Below are positions 55,021 through 63,753 of a stretch of DNA of 64,000 nucleotides, piece after piece; the stretch's first letter is position 1; each line of letters opens with the position of its first letter. This DNA comes from Bacteroides sp. Its GTDB lineage: Bacteria; Bacteroidota; Bacteroidia; Bacteroidales; P3. Made by a program: the position numbers and the translations under genes. The stretch is from the NCBI GenBank assembly GCA_023662825.1, contig JAMPIH010000001.1, positions 124,001 to 188,000 of the forward strand, given 5' to 3'. The notes under the pieces were generated by a model. It saw nothing but the letters and a program-made list of their open reading frames with translations. It was not told the origin of the DNA and made no database searches.

Positions 55021-55772
55021 TCGGCCTCGCTCAAAAGACGGCGGCAGAGTTCGGGCATCCCCTCTGCCGCTTTTTTTTGTATAAAGTGCACCGGATTGGC
55101 GATGTGGCTCGTATCGGGGCTGCCCGGATCCACCAGATAGACCGGAATGTCCTTGCGCACGGCAAACACCAGCGCCGCCGCCGGATAAACGGCCAGCGAG
55201 GTGCCGCACACGATAAGGATATCGGCCGTGGAGGCGATGCGGCAGGCCGGGTCGTAGTTGGGCACCGACTCGCCGAAAAACACCACGTGCGGGCGCAGCA
55301 GGTCGCCGTGTTCGTCTTTGGCTTCCGTTTCTTCTTTCCATACCGAAGCATAGTCATCCACATCGGCGCCGTTCTCAACGGCCCGGGCGGCTTCTTGCCA
55401 GCCGGGAATGGCATAGATGCGGTCAGGGTCTTTCATGGAACGCAGCTTGCTCAACTCGCCGTGCAGGTGGGTGATGCGGGTGCTGCCGGCCCGTTCGTGC
55501 AGGTCGTCGATATTCTGGGTAATCACCTCCACCTGATACTTGCTCTCCAAGGAGGCGATGGCCGTATGCGCGGGATTGGCGCGCTTCTGCAACAGCTCGC
55601 GGCGGCGGATATTGTAGAACTCAATCACCGTGGGACGGTTCGTGGCCAAGGCCTCGGGCGTGCAGACATCCTCTATCCTGTAATTGGCCCACAGACCGTC
55701 GGAATCTCTAAAAGTGGCGATGCCGCTGTCGGCGCTCACGCCGGCACCGGTAAATACAACGATTTTCTTCAT
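55017..55772 (-). CDS. cobB: SIR2 family NAD-dependent protein deacylase
   Basis: 251 residues. NAD-binding GAGVSADSGIATFR, TQNIDDLHERAGS, LHGEL, then RPHVVFFGE and VCGTSLAVYPAA. The four zinc-binding cysteines of typical sirtuins are absent: the region between HGEL and RPHVV has no Cys but is long and charged. Cys-less Bacteroidetes sirtuins are a known pattern (from memory). YRIED near the N-terminus replaces the usual sequence. Its promoter box is 4 nt from the ATG. Confidence 0.9.
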   Translation of the reverse strand: MKKIVVFTGAGVSADSGIATFRDSDGLWANYRIEDVCTPEALATNRPTVIEFYNIRRRELLQKRANPAHTAIASLESKYQVEVITQNIDDLHERAGSTRITHLHGELSKLRSMKDPDRIYAIPGWQEAARAVENGADVDDYASVWKEETEAKDEHGDLLRPHVVFFGESVPNYDPACRIASTADILIVCGTSLAVYPAAALVFAVRKDIPVYLVDPGSPDTSHIANPVHFIQKKAAEGMPELCRRLLSEAD

Positions 55773-55776
55773 GGAG

Positions 55777-55784
55777 CGAATGTA
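55777..55784 (-). promoter_or_regulatory. -7-like box TACATTCG of the sirtuin gene
   Basis: One mismatch to TAnnTTTG on the minus strand; it ends 4 nt before the ATG, predicting a leaderless mRNA. Confidence 0.4.
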
Positions 55785-55803
55785 GGAAAAAAAAGAACCG
55801 GAA

Positions 55804-55832
55804 TTGAAGAATTTATAATATTCGTATTTTTG
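55804..55832 (+). promoter_or_regulatory. mce promoter TTG-N18-TATTTTTG
   Basis: TTG at 55804-55806 and TATTTTTG at 55825-55832, 18 nt apart, 43 nt before the mce ATG. Confidence 0.65.
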
Positions 55833-55875
55833 CGCCTGAAAATGACCGGGCTTATGCCCTTAAAAAACTAATGTC

Positions 55876-56283
55876 ATGAAACCTACCCACATCGAACATC
55901 TCGGCATTGCCGTCAAGAACCTGGAAGAGTCGATCCGTTATTACGAAGACGTGCTTGGCCTGGAATGCTACAATATAGAGGAAGTGAAAGACCAGAAGGT
56001 ACGCACCGCCTTTTTCAGGCTCGGCGACACCAAGATCGAGCTGCTGGAATCCACCGATCCCGAAGGCCCCATCGGCAAGTTCGTTGAAAAGAAGGGCGAA
56101 GGCATCCACCATATCGCCTTCGCGATGGAAGACACCCAGGCCGCCTTGAACGATGCCGAAAAGAAAGGCATCCAGCTTATCGACAAAGCCCCCCGCAAGG
56201 GCGCCGAAGGCCTCAACATCGGATTCCTGCACCCCAAATCGACCCACGGCGTGCTTACCGAATTCTGCTGCAAAGACAAATAG
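55876..56283 (+). CDS. mce: Methylmalonyl-CoA epimerase
   Basis: 135 residues, VOC fold. Metal ligands: His in HIEHLGIAVKNLE, GIHHIAFAMED and Glu in VLTEF. Known: interconverts R- and S-methylmalonyl-CoA between the mutase and the decarboxylase. In Bacteroides it is often followed by carboxyltransferase genes; here a histidine kinase starts 3 nt after its stop. Links with mutA at 12.7 kb. Confidence 0.95.
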   Translation: MKPTHIEHLGIAVKNLEESIRYYEDVLGLECYNIEEVKDQKVRTAFFRLGDTKIELLESTDPEGPIGKFVEKKGEGIHHIAFAMEDTQAALNDAEKKGIQLIDKAPRKGAEGLNIGFLHPKSTHGVLTEFCCKDK

Positions 56284-56286
56284 CAT

Positions 56287-58731
56287 ATGCCCCCGCTTCT
56301 GCCGCACATACCGCTTCAGGCCAAGGAACTCTTAAACTTCAACCTTTGGAGCGCGGTATGTGCGGGCGGATTTTTCCTGACAGGCTTCGGGCTGCTGCTC
56401 TTGTGCGAGAAAATCCTCAAGATTTCGTCAAAAGGACTTTTCCGGACCCTGTTCCTGAGTGTTTATTGCCTTGCCTGCGCCACGCTCGTCTATTTTAACG
56501 GTGTCCGGCAGGAACAGCAAAACCGCCTGCAATGGGCACGGAAAATCGCCCTGAACCGCGACCTGCCCGCCGAAAAAGCCTTTGCCCTCCGCCTGCACGG
56601 ACTGCAGGAAGAGAACTCGTTCGGACAAGACTTCTCCCATATAGGAAACACCGGCGAAAAAGGCCTGCTGGAAAGCCGCTGGCAGGAAGTGCTGGAACAA
56701 AGCTTCAACCATTACCGCTGCTTCTTTACCTTCTGCGAACCCGAAGGATTGCTGCTCCTGGACGACAGCCTTACCGAGAACTGTCGCCGCTTTTTTGCCC
56801 ATAAGGCCCGATCGGGCACCCCAACCGAAGTGCCGGGACTGTACGGCATCGACTACGGCATCGAATACTACGCCTATCTCTACCAGACCCCCGTTTATCT
56901 CGGTTCCGACACCCTGTTGCTGAATGTGGAACTGGGGCGAAAGAAATTCGCCGACGCACCGGGCGGCGAGGGCTTGCAGCTGCCTCCCTCCTACTCGTAC
57001 GCCTTTTATTCCGAAAACGAACTGTGGAGCTACAACGGCAGCTTCCTCTACCCGTTCCGCCTTAAAGGCAACACGCCCGACTCGCTGCGGTTCGTGAACC
57101 TGAAAGGCTACGACCACCTGTTCTATCCCCTGCCCGAAAACCGCCTTCTTGTGCTGAGCACGCCCCAGGCCGACCCCTCCGACATCCTGCCGAATTTCTC
57201 GCTGTTCTTTATCCTGTTCGGCATCGCGGGCGCGCTGGTGCTGGCCCTGTTCGACAAGAATTTCCTGGGCATCGCCGGCACCTATGCCCGGCAACTGCGC
57301 AGCGGCATGTTCGTGCTGTTGCTCTCGGTGGTGCTGGTGTTCGGGGCGGTGGCCGTGGTGTTCATACGGCAGATCAACCTGAACGAGAATACCAAACGCC
57401 TGCGCAACCAAAGCCTTTCGGTGCTGGCCGAGATGGAAAGCCGCAGCCTCAACCTGCCCGGCAACTGCCTGCTTACCCCCGACAACGACAGCATTCTCCG
57501 CCAACTGCAATCGGCAACAGAGACCTTGGGCAACCTATTCCGCAGCGACATCTACCTCTATTCCACCCAAGGCCGGTTAGTGGCCAGCCCCCGCCCCGAA
57601 AGCCTGCTGCCCGAGCAGCTGGAGGCCGACCTACTGCACGAGATCGCCGAGGAACAAAGCCACCTGATCATCCTGCCGAGAAAACGATCCCTGCTATCCT
57701 TCGCCTCTTTCCGCAACGGCAACGGCGAGGTGGTGGGCTTCTTCTGCATTCCCTACTACCTGCAGGTGGAACGGCAGCGGGCCGAGATGAGCCGTTTCTT
57801 GTGCACCTACCTAAACATCATGGTGCTGCTGAGCCTGCTCACCTTCGTTTTCTCATCCCTGCTGGCACGGCGCATCACCAAACCGCTGCAATTAGTGACC
57901 CGTATGGTGGCGCAGATAAAGCCCGCCCAGAAGAACAACCATCTGGAATGGAAACGCCAGGATGAAATCGGCGTGCTGGTAAGGCAATACAACCTCCTGG
58001 TGGATGAACTGGAAACGAGCCTGCGCAAACTGGCCGAATCGGAACGCGAGAACGCATGGAACGAGATGGCGCGGCAGGTGGCGCACGAGATAAAGAACCC
58101 GCTCACCCCCATCAGACTGCAGGTGCAGCTGCTGCAACGCGCCTACAGCGACCCCGGCTGCCACGATTTCAAGGAGCGCCTGGACCGCTTCACCCTCCTG
58201 CTTACCGAACAGATAGACCGGCTGGCGCATATCGCCGGCACGTTCTCGCAGTTCGCCAAATGGCAGAAACCGCAGATGCAGGAAATGTTTCCGGCGCAAG
58301 TCATACGCAAGACCCTCGACCTGTTCAAGGCGAACGAACAGGTGGAATTCCGCACCGAACTGTCGGTTGAAAGCGAAAAAATCCGCATATATGCGGATCC
58401 CGGATTCCTCGAACAGATACTTATCAACCTGATACGGAACGCTATACAGGCATTGGAAGAAGCCCGGACAGAAAAACCGGAAATACGTGTGGGGTTACAG
58501 GAAAACCAAGACGGCCTCTGCACGATCCGCATAGCCGACAACGGCCCCGGCATCAGCCCCGAAAAACAGGAACGCATTTTCGAGCCCCGCTTCACGACCC
58601 GCAGCACCGGCGCGGGACTGGGACTGGCCATCTGCCGCCGTCTGGCCGAAAGCATGGCGATGGAGATACACGTGGAGAGCCCAGCCGGAAAAGGCGCGGA
58701 ATTTACGCTCAGAACGAAGTCAGTTCGTTAA
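56287..58731 (+). CDS. Large membrane histidine kinase (NtrY-like)
   Basis: 814 residues. Two TM helices near the N-terminus, a periplasmic sensor region (about 70-300), TM helices about 305-325 and 338-358, a second extracytoplasmic region (about 365-500), another TM (LNIMVLLSLLTFVFSSLL), HAMP (RRITKPLQLVTRMV), HisKA with the phospho-His in ARQVAHEIKNPLTPIRLQ, and HATPase_c (NLIRNAIQALEEAR, IADNGPGISPEKQ, TGAGLGLAICRRLA). Known: NtrY-type kinases have this form; ligand unknown. No response regulator is adjacent. Its end overlaps the dgt gene by 23 bp. Confidence 0.88.
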   Translation: MPPLLPHIPLQAKELLNFNLWSAVCAGGFFLTGFGLLLLCEKILKISSKGLFRTLFLSVYCLACATLVYFNGVRQEQQNRLQWARKIALNRDLPAEKAFALRLHGLQEENSFGQDFSHIGNTGEKGLLESRWQEVLEQSFNHYRCFFTFCEPEGLLLLDDSLTENCRRFFAHKARSGTPTEVPGLYGIDYGIEYYAYLYQTPVYLGSDTLLLNVELGRKKFADAPGGEGLQLPPSYSYAFYSENELWSYNGSFLYPFRLKGNTPDSLRFVNLKGYDHLFYPLPENRLLVLSTPQADPSDILPNFSLFFILFGIAGALVLALFDKNFLGIAGTYARQLRSGMFVLLLSVVLVFGAVAVVFIRQINLNENTKRLRNQSLSVLAEMESRSLNLPGNCLLTPDNDSILRQLQSATETLGNLFRSDIYLYSTQGRLVASPRPESLLPEQLEADLLHEIAEEQSHLIILPRKRSLLSFASFRNGNGEVVGFFCIPYYLQVERQRAEMSRFLCTYLNIMVLLSLLTFVFSSLLARRITKPLQLVTRMVAQIKPAQKNNHLEWKRQDEIGVLVRQYNLLVDELETSLRKLAESERENAWNEMARQVAHEIKNPLTPIRLQVQLLQRAYSDPGCHDFKERLDRFTLLLTEQIDRLAHIAGTFSQFAKWQKPQMQEMFPAQVIRKTLDLFKANEQVEFRTELSVESEKIRIYADPGFLEQILINLIRNAIQALEEARTEKPEIRVGLQENQDGLCTIRIADNGPGISPEKQERIFEPRFTTRSTGAGLGLAICRRLAESMAMEIHVESPAGKGAEFTLRTKSVR

Positions 58732-59941
58732 AGTATTCGATGGCGGCGCGGTCGGTAAGCAGCGACAGGAAATCGATGATGGCGCGATTGTACTGCGCTT
58801 CCTCGCGCAAGTCGTAGAGTCGCTTGTGGTAAGATGTCCCGCCCGTTTTCACCAACAGTTTTATCCACGAAAGGAAAGCCGTTCCCAGTTTGGGATACAC
58901 CGGCACGAATTCCCTTTCGATATGCCGCAAGGTATCCTCGCCAACGAATGCCTGCGCCAGGGCCTCGTACAGAGAATCGATGACCAGTTTGGCGTAGGCC
59001 TCGTAGTTCTTGAGGCGCGGATGCTTGTAGATATGCCGGTAATTGAACTTCATCAGCGTCTTCATCAGGCCATACACCTCCTTGCTGAAGCAGAGGCCGT
59101 TCTCAGGCGAGCTGTTGCGGCAGAGGTCGGTGATGAAGATATGGATGAAGTTGGTGTTGTTGGCCGCCTCGATATGCGGGAAACCCAACAGGATATGGTT
59201 CAGTTCGTCGATCTGCGATTCGGTGAGGATGCCCAGGCACTGCGCGTCTTCCAAATCCCGCCCCAGATAGGCGATCTTGTCGGAAATCTTCATCACGCAG
59301 CCTTCCCAGGTATAAGGCTCGAAACGGTTCTGCTTGGTGAAGGCGTTCAGGTCTATCGCCTCCTGCCTCGGGAAAAGCCGCGCCTGGTTCACCTCCCCGC
59401 AATGCGACACGATACCGTCGCGCACGGCGTAGGTAAGGTTCAGGTTCTTGTGCTGCCCCTGGCTATCGTGCAGGAGCTCGATGTCGTCCACCACCCGCAG
59501 CGAATTCTTCTCGTGCCAGAACTCGCCCAGACCGTACTTCTTGCAGAGGTCGTCCAGGAACACCTCGCCCGAGTGGCCGAAGGGTGCGTGCCCCAGGTCG
59601 TGCCCCATGGCAATGGCGTAGGTAAGCTCCGAGTTGAGGCCGAGAAAACGGGCAATCGTGCTGCTCACCGAAATCACGTGGTTCACGTGCTCGATACGGG
59701 TGCAGATACGGTCGTCGTTGGTATGGAAAAAGACCTGCGTCTTGGATTTTAGGCGGGAATAGGCCAGCGAGTGCAGGATACGGTCGTTGTCGCGGCCGAA
59801 CTCGCTGCGTATCTCATCGGGCTTAAGCGGCGACTCCTGCTGGCGCCTTACCGCCTGCTTCCATACCGGATGCCCCGGTTTCATGGCCAGCGCCGCAAAC
59901 GAATCCCTGTGTTTCTGAATGTCGCTCTGCATAGTGTTCAT
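58709..59941 (-). CDS. dgt: dGTP triphosphohydrolase-like HD protein
   Basis: 410 residues. The HD motif set: RIEHVNHVISVSSTIA, GHDLGHAPFGHSGEVF and KISDKIAYLGRDLEDA. Known: hydrolyses dGTP (and other dNTPs) to nucleoside and triphosphate. Its ATG overlaps the SUI1 stop by one base (TGATG), a classic coupling; third in glyS-sui1-dgt. Confidence 0.92.
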   Translation of the reverse strand: MNTMQSDIQKHRDSFAALAMKPGHPVWKQAVRRQQESPLKPDEIRSEFGRDNDRILHSLAYSRLKSKTQVFFHTNDDRICTRIEHVNHVISVSSTIARFLGLNSELTYAIAMGHDLGHAPFGHSGEVFLDDLCKKYGLGEFWHEKNSLRVVDDIELLHDSQGQHKNLNLTYAVRDGIVSHCGEVNQARLFPRQEAIDLNAFTKQNRFEPYTWEGCVMKISDKIAYLGRDLEDAQCLGILTESQIDELNHILLGFPHIEAANNTNFIHIFITDLCRNSSPENGLCFSKEVYGLMKTLMKFNYRHIYKHPRLKNYEAYAKLVIDSLYEALAQAFVGEDTLRHIEREFVPVYPKLGTAFLSWIKLLVKTGGTSYHKRLYDLREEAQYNRAIIDFLSLLTDRAAIEYFNELTSF

Positions 59942-60279
59942 CAGCCGCCCGCCCGTTTAAAGCGGTAGCCTTCTTTGGTTAATATCTCGCAAACCTTGTC
60001 GCGCACGTCGCCCTGCAGCACAATCTCGCCGTCTTTGGCCGTGCCGCCTATGCCGCAACGGGTCTTGAGCGTCTTGCCCAATTTCTCCAGATCTCCGGAT
60101 GTACCCACAAAACCGGTAACCAGGGTAACGGTCTTGCCCGCCCGCCGCTTGCTGTCGCGCATCACGCGCAGGTCCTGCCGGGCGGGTTCCAAGGTTTCGG
60201 CCTCCTCGGTTTCCTCGTAGCGGTACTGAAAATTCGGGTCGGTGGAATACACCACCCCTATCGGCGTTTTCTTGCCCAT
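59941..60279 (-). CDS. SUI1/YciH translation-initiation-like protein
   Basis: 112 residues. The C-terminal SUI1 domain contains KTVTLVTGFVGTSGDLEKLGKTLKTRCGIGGTAKDGEIVLQGD. Known: eIF1-like fold; in E. coli YciH affects start selection in vitro, but its cellular role is unclear. Between glyS (46 nt upstream) and dgt. Confidence 0.92.
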   Translation of the reverse strand: MGKKTPIGVVYSTDPNFQYRYEETEEAETLEPARQDLRVMRDSKRRAGKTVTLVTGFVGTSGDLEKLGKTLKTRCGIGGTAKDGEIVLQGDVRDKVCEILTKEGYRFKRAGG

Positions 60280-60325
60280 CTTATTGCGTGTTCTATCGGC
60301 GGCAGCGCGCGGCCTGCCTGCCGTC

Positions 60326-61843
60326 TTACTTTAATTTTTCGGCGATGTAGGCGGGAATCTCCCGGATAGAGATGCGTTCCTGCCTCATCGTGTCGCGTTC
60401 GCGCACCGTTACCGTGTCGTCGCTCATCGTGTCGGTATCCACCGTTACGCAGAAAGGCGTACCGATGGCATCCTGACGGCGGTAGCGGCGGCCAATGGCG
60501 TCTTTCTCGTCGTACTGGCACATAAAGAGCGGCTGCAGGTTCTGCAAGATCTCGCGCGCCTTTTCGGGCATGCCGTCTTTCTTCACCAAGGGCAATATGG
60601 CCAGCTTGTAGGGAGCGATTTTTGCGGGAATCTTCATCACCACCCGTTCGCTGCCGTCCTCGAGCCTTTCTTCGGTATAGGCCTGGCTCATCACGGCAAG
60701 GCACATACGGTCAAGTCCGATGGAGGTCTCCACCACGTAGGGCACATAGCTTTCGTTGCGCTCGCTGTCGAAGTACTGCAGCTTCTTGCCGCTGAACTCC
60801 TGATGGCGGCTCAAGTCGTAGTCGGTGCGCGAGTGGATGCCTTCCAGTTCCTTGAAGCCGAACATGAAGTTGAACTCGATGTCGGTGGCGGCATTGGCGT
60901 AGTGCGCCAGTTTCTCGTGGTCGTGGAAGCGGTAGTTCTCGGCCGGCATGCCCAGGCTCAGGTGCCAGCGCATGCGTTCCTTCTTCCAGTATTCGAACCA
61001 TTCCATCTCGGTGCCGGGGGCGCAGAAAAACTGCATTTCCATCTGTTCGAACTCGCGCATGCGGAAAATAAACTGGCGTGCCACGATCTCGTTGCGGAAG
61101 GCCTTCCCCGTCTGGGCGATGCCGAAGGGAACCTTCATACGGCCGGTCTTCTGCACGTTGAGGAAATTCACGAAGATGCCCTGCGCCGTTTCGGGACGCA
61201 GGTAGATGGTGTTGGCCTCGTCGCTCACCGAACCCACCTTGGTGGAGAACATCAGGTTGAACTGGCGGATCTCCGTCCAGTTGCGCGTTCCCGAAATGGG
61301 GCATACAATCTCCAGTTCCTCGATCAGTTTCCTGAGGTCGGAGAGATCGTTCACCTCCAGGTCGTGGTTCATGCGGTGAGTGATGTCGGCTATCTTCTGG
61401 CTGTGTTCCAACACGCGGGGGTTGGTGGAAAGGAACTGCTGCTTGTCGAAAGCCTCGCCGAAACGCTTGGCGGCCTTTTCCACTTCCTTGTCGATCTTGG
61501 CTTCCAGCTTGGCGCAGTAATCCTCGACAAGCACATCGGCGCGGTAACGCTTCTTGGAATCCTTGTTGTCGATCATCGGGTCGTTGAACGCATCCACATG
61601 GCCCGAAGCCTTCCAGATGGTGGGGTGCATGAAGATGCCCGAATCGATGCCCACGATGTTCTCGTGCATCTGCACCATCGACTTCCACCAATAGTCGCGG
61701 ATGTTCTTCTTGAGTTCGGCCCCGTACTGGGCGTAGTCGTAAACGGCGGCCAGCCCGTCGTATATCTCGCTGGAGGGAAAGATAAACCCATACTCTTTGG
61801 CGTGGGAAACCAGTTTCTTGAATTGTTCTTCGTGATTTGCCAT
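60326..61843 (-). CDS. glyS: Glycyl-tRNA synthetase, single-chain (eukaryote-like) type
   Basis: 505 residues from ATG 61843 (MANHEEQFKKLVSHAKEYGFIFPSSEIYDGL); the frame is open upstream into the terminator. Class II signatures: KNIRDYWWKSMVQMHENIVGIDSGIFMHP, TKVGSVSDEANTIYLRPETAQGIFVNF (motif 2 RxE-like), FEQMEMQFFCAPG, YVVETSIGLDRMCLAVM (motif 3), and an anticodon-binding domain at the end. Known: charges tRNA-Gly. The homodimeric form is typical of Bacteroidetes. Confidence 0.96.
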   Translation of the reverse strand: MANHEEQFKKLVSHAKEYGFIFPSSEIYDGLAAVYDYAQYGAELKKNIRDYWWKSMVQMHENIVGIDSGIFMHPTIWKASGHVDAFNDPMIDNKDSKKRYRADVLVEDYCAKLEAKIDKEVEKAAKRFGEAFDKQQFLSTNPRVLEHSQKIADITHRMNHDLEVNDLSDLRKLIEELEIVCPISGTRNWTEIRQFNLMFSTKVGSVSDEANTIYLRPETAQGIFVNFLNVQKTGRMKVPFGIAQTGKAFRNEIVARQFIFRMREFEQMEMQFFCAPGTEMEWFEYWKKERMRWHLSLGMPAENYRFHDHEKLAHYANAATDIEFNFMFGFKELEGIHSRTDYDLSRHQEFSGKKLQYFDSERNESYVPYVVETSIGLDRMCLAVMSQAYTEERLEDGSERVVMKIPAKIAPYKLAILPLVKKDGMPEKAREILQNLQPLFMCQYDEKDAIGRRYRRQDAIGTPFCVTVDTDTMSDDTVTVRERDTMRQERISIREIPAYIAEKLK

Positions 61844-61858
61844 TGTTCTAATGTTATT

Positions 61859-61894
61859 CAAAAATGCCCGACAACACGAACGGTTGCCGGGCAT
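61859..61894 (-). terminator. Terminator after etfA
   Basis: 12-bp stem on the minus strand (61883-61894 with 61864-61875, one G-U pair), 7-nt loop and TTTTTG; 22 nt after the etfA stop and only 15 nt before the glyS ATG. Confidence 0.85.
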
Positions 61895-61916
61895 CACTCG
61901 GGAAAGACCTTTCCTT

Positions 61917-62927
61917 TTATTTGGATTGTTCTTTCTTCAATCTTTCCACCAAGGCGGGAACCACCTTGTGGAGGTCGCCGACGATACCCATGTCGGCCAC
62001 TTCGAAGATAGGCGCGTACTTGTCTTTGTTCACGGCAATGATGTATTCCGAGTTTTCCATACCGGCCAAGTGCTGGATGGCACCGGAAATACCCATGGCG
62101 AAATACACGTCGGGACGCACCGTCTTGCCGGTCTGACCTACCTGGCGGCTGTGGTCCATAACGCCGGCATCCACCATGGCGCGCGAGGTGGAAACCTCGC
62201 CGCAGATGCAGTCGGCCAGCTTCTGCAAGGTGGCGAACCCTTCCTTGTTGCTTACGCCTCGACCGCCCGAAACCAGAATCTTGGCCTTGGTGATGTCAAC
62301 GCTGCCCTTGTCTTCCTTCACCACTTTCTTTACCTTGACACGGGCAATCTTTTCGCGGTTGAAGTTTACCGTGATTGTTTCGATCTCGCCCTTGCGGCTG
62401 GCGTCGGCTTCGCGGGCCGACATAACGCCGGGACGGACGGTACTCATCTGCGGACGGTGGTTGGGACACATGATGGTGGCCATCAGGTTTCCGCCGAAAG
62501 CGGGACGGGTCATCATCAGGCCCTTGGATTCTTCGTCGATGTCGAGCTTGGTGCAGTCGGCGGTGAGTCCGGTGGACAGACGGGCCGAAACACGCGGGCC
62601 GAGGTCGCGGCCGATGGTGGTGGCACCCAAGAGGATGATGCCGGGCTTCTTCTGTTCCACAATCGAGACGATGGCCTGCGCGTAGGCTTCGGTGGTGTAG
62701 AGTTCAAGATCCTTGTCGTCCACCACCAACACGCGGTCGGCACCGTGCGCGATCAGGTCTTTGGCCTGGTCCTTGAAGCCGTAGCCGATCAACATGGCGC
62801 ATACTTCCTGACCCAAGGTGTCGGCCAAATCGCGGGCTTTGCCAAGAAGTTCGAAAGCCACGCTCTGGATTTTGCCTTCGCGCTGTTCGGCGAAAACAAA
62901 AACGTTCTTATATGCTGCGATATCCAT
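61917..62927 (-). CDS. etfA: Electron transfer flavoprotein alpha subunit
   Basis: 336 residues. N-terminal domain AAYKNVFVFAEQREGKIQSVAFELLGKARDLA; FAD-binding C-terminal domain with VSGGRGVSNKEGFATLQKLAD, GEVSTSRAMVDAGVMDHSRQVGQTGKTVRPDVYFAMGISGAIQHLAGM. Known: shuttles electrons from acyl-CoA dehydrogenases. Follows etfB by 13 nt. Confidence 0.96.
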   Translation of the reverse strand: MDIAAYKNVFVFAEQREGKIQSVAFELLGKARDLADTLGQEVCAMLIGYGFKDQAKDLIAHGADRVLVVDDKDLELYTTEAYAQAIVSIVEQKKPGIILLGATTIGRDLGPRVSARLSTGLTADCTKLDIDEESKGLMMTRPAFGGNLMATIMCPNHRPQMSTVRPGVMSAREADASRKGEIETITVNFNREKIARVKVKKVVKEDKGSVDITKAKILVSGGRGVSNKEGFATLQKLADCICGEVSTSRAMVDAGVMDHSRQVGQTGKTVRPDVYFAMGISGAIQHLAGMENSEYIIAVNKDKYAPIFEVADMGIVGDLHKVVPALVERLKKEQSK

Positions 62928-62940
62928 TTTCGTGATGTTT

Positions 62941-63723
62941 TTAGATAATGTGACGTTCTTTTAACTTATTGACGATAAGCTCGGCGGCTTCGGCGGCATC
63001 CACTTCGTGAACTTCGCCCTTGCCCTTGAGTTGCTTGCCGAACGATTTCTTGACCTTGGTGGGCGAGCCGTTGAGGCCGAGGGTGGCGGGATCGGCGCCT
63101 ACAGAGGCGGCCGTCCAGATTTCCACTTCCTTGTCGAAGGCCTTCACGATACCGCTCACGGTCATGTAACGGGCCTTGTTGGCCGAAGCCAGCACAGTGA
63201 GCAGACAAGGCGTTTCCACTTCCAGAATCTGGTAGCCTTCTTCGGTCTGCTTGCGCACTTCCAAGGTCTTCTTGCCGTCGAACTTCAGGCCTTCCACATA
63301 GCTTACCTGCGGCAGGTCGAGCAATTCGGCCGTTTCGGGACCCACTTGCGCGGTGTCGCCGTCGATGGCCTGACGGCCTGCGATAATCAAATCATAGTCG
63401 ATTTTTTTCAAGGCTGCCGAAAGGGCGTGGCTCGTGGCCAGGGTATCGGCGCCGGCAAAGGCGCGGTCGGTAAGCAGGATGGCGCGGTCGGCACCCATGG
63501 CGAAGGCTTCGCGCAGGATGGCGTCGGCTTGCGGAGGTCCCATCGTGATGACGGTGACGTGGGCACCGTACTGGTCCTTCAATTGAAGGGCGAATTCAAG
63601 ACCGCCCTTGTCGTCGGGGTTCATGATGCTGGGAACACCGTCGCGGATAAGCGTGCCCTTAACCGGATCAAGCTTGATTTCGGTCGTGTCCGGCACTTGT
63701 TTGATACAAACTACTATGTTCAT
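62941..63723 (-). CDS. etfB: Electron transfer flavoprotein beta subunit
   Basis: 260 residues. MNIVVCIKQVPDTTEIKLD at the start, the AMP-binding loop AGRQAIDGDTAQVGPETAELL, and the EtfB signature VETPCLLTVLASANKARYMT. Known: dimer partner of EtfA; in anaerobes can take part in butyryl-CoA dehydrogenase electron bifurcation. Between the acyl-CoA dehydrogenase and etfA. Confidence 0.96.
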   Translation of the reverse strand: MNIVVCIKQVPDTTEIKLDPVKGTLIRDGVPSIMNPDDKGGLEFALQLKDQYGAHVTVITMGPPQADAILREAFAMGADRAILLTDRAFAGADTLATSHALSAALKKIDYDLIIAGRQAIDGDTAQVGPETAELLDLPQVSYVEGLKFDGKKTLEVRKQTEEGYQILEVETPCLLTVLASANKARYMTVSGIVKAFDKEVEIWTAASVGADPATLGLNGSPTKVKKSFGKQLKGKGEVHEVDAAEAAELIVNKLKERHII

Positions 63724-63753
63724 GGTTGTTTCTTTTTTTGAGTGAGGGTTCGA

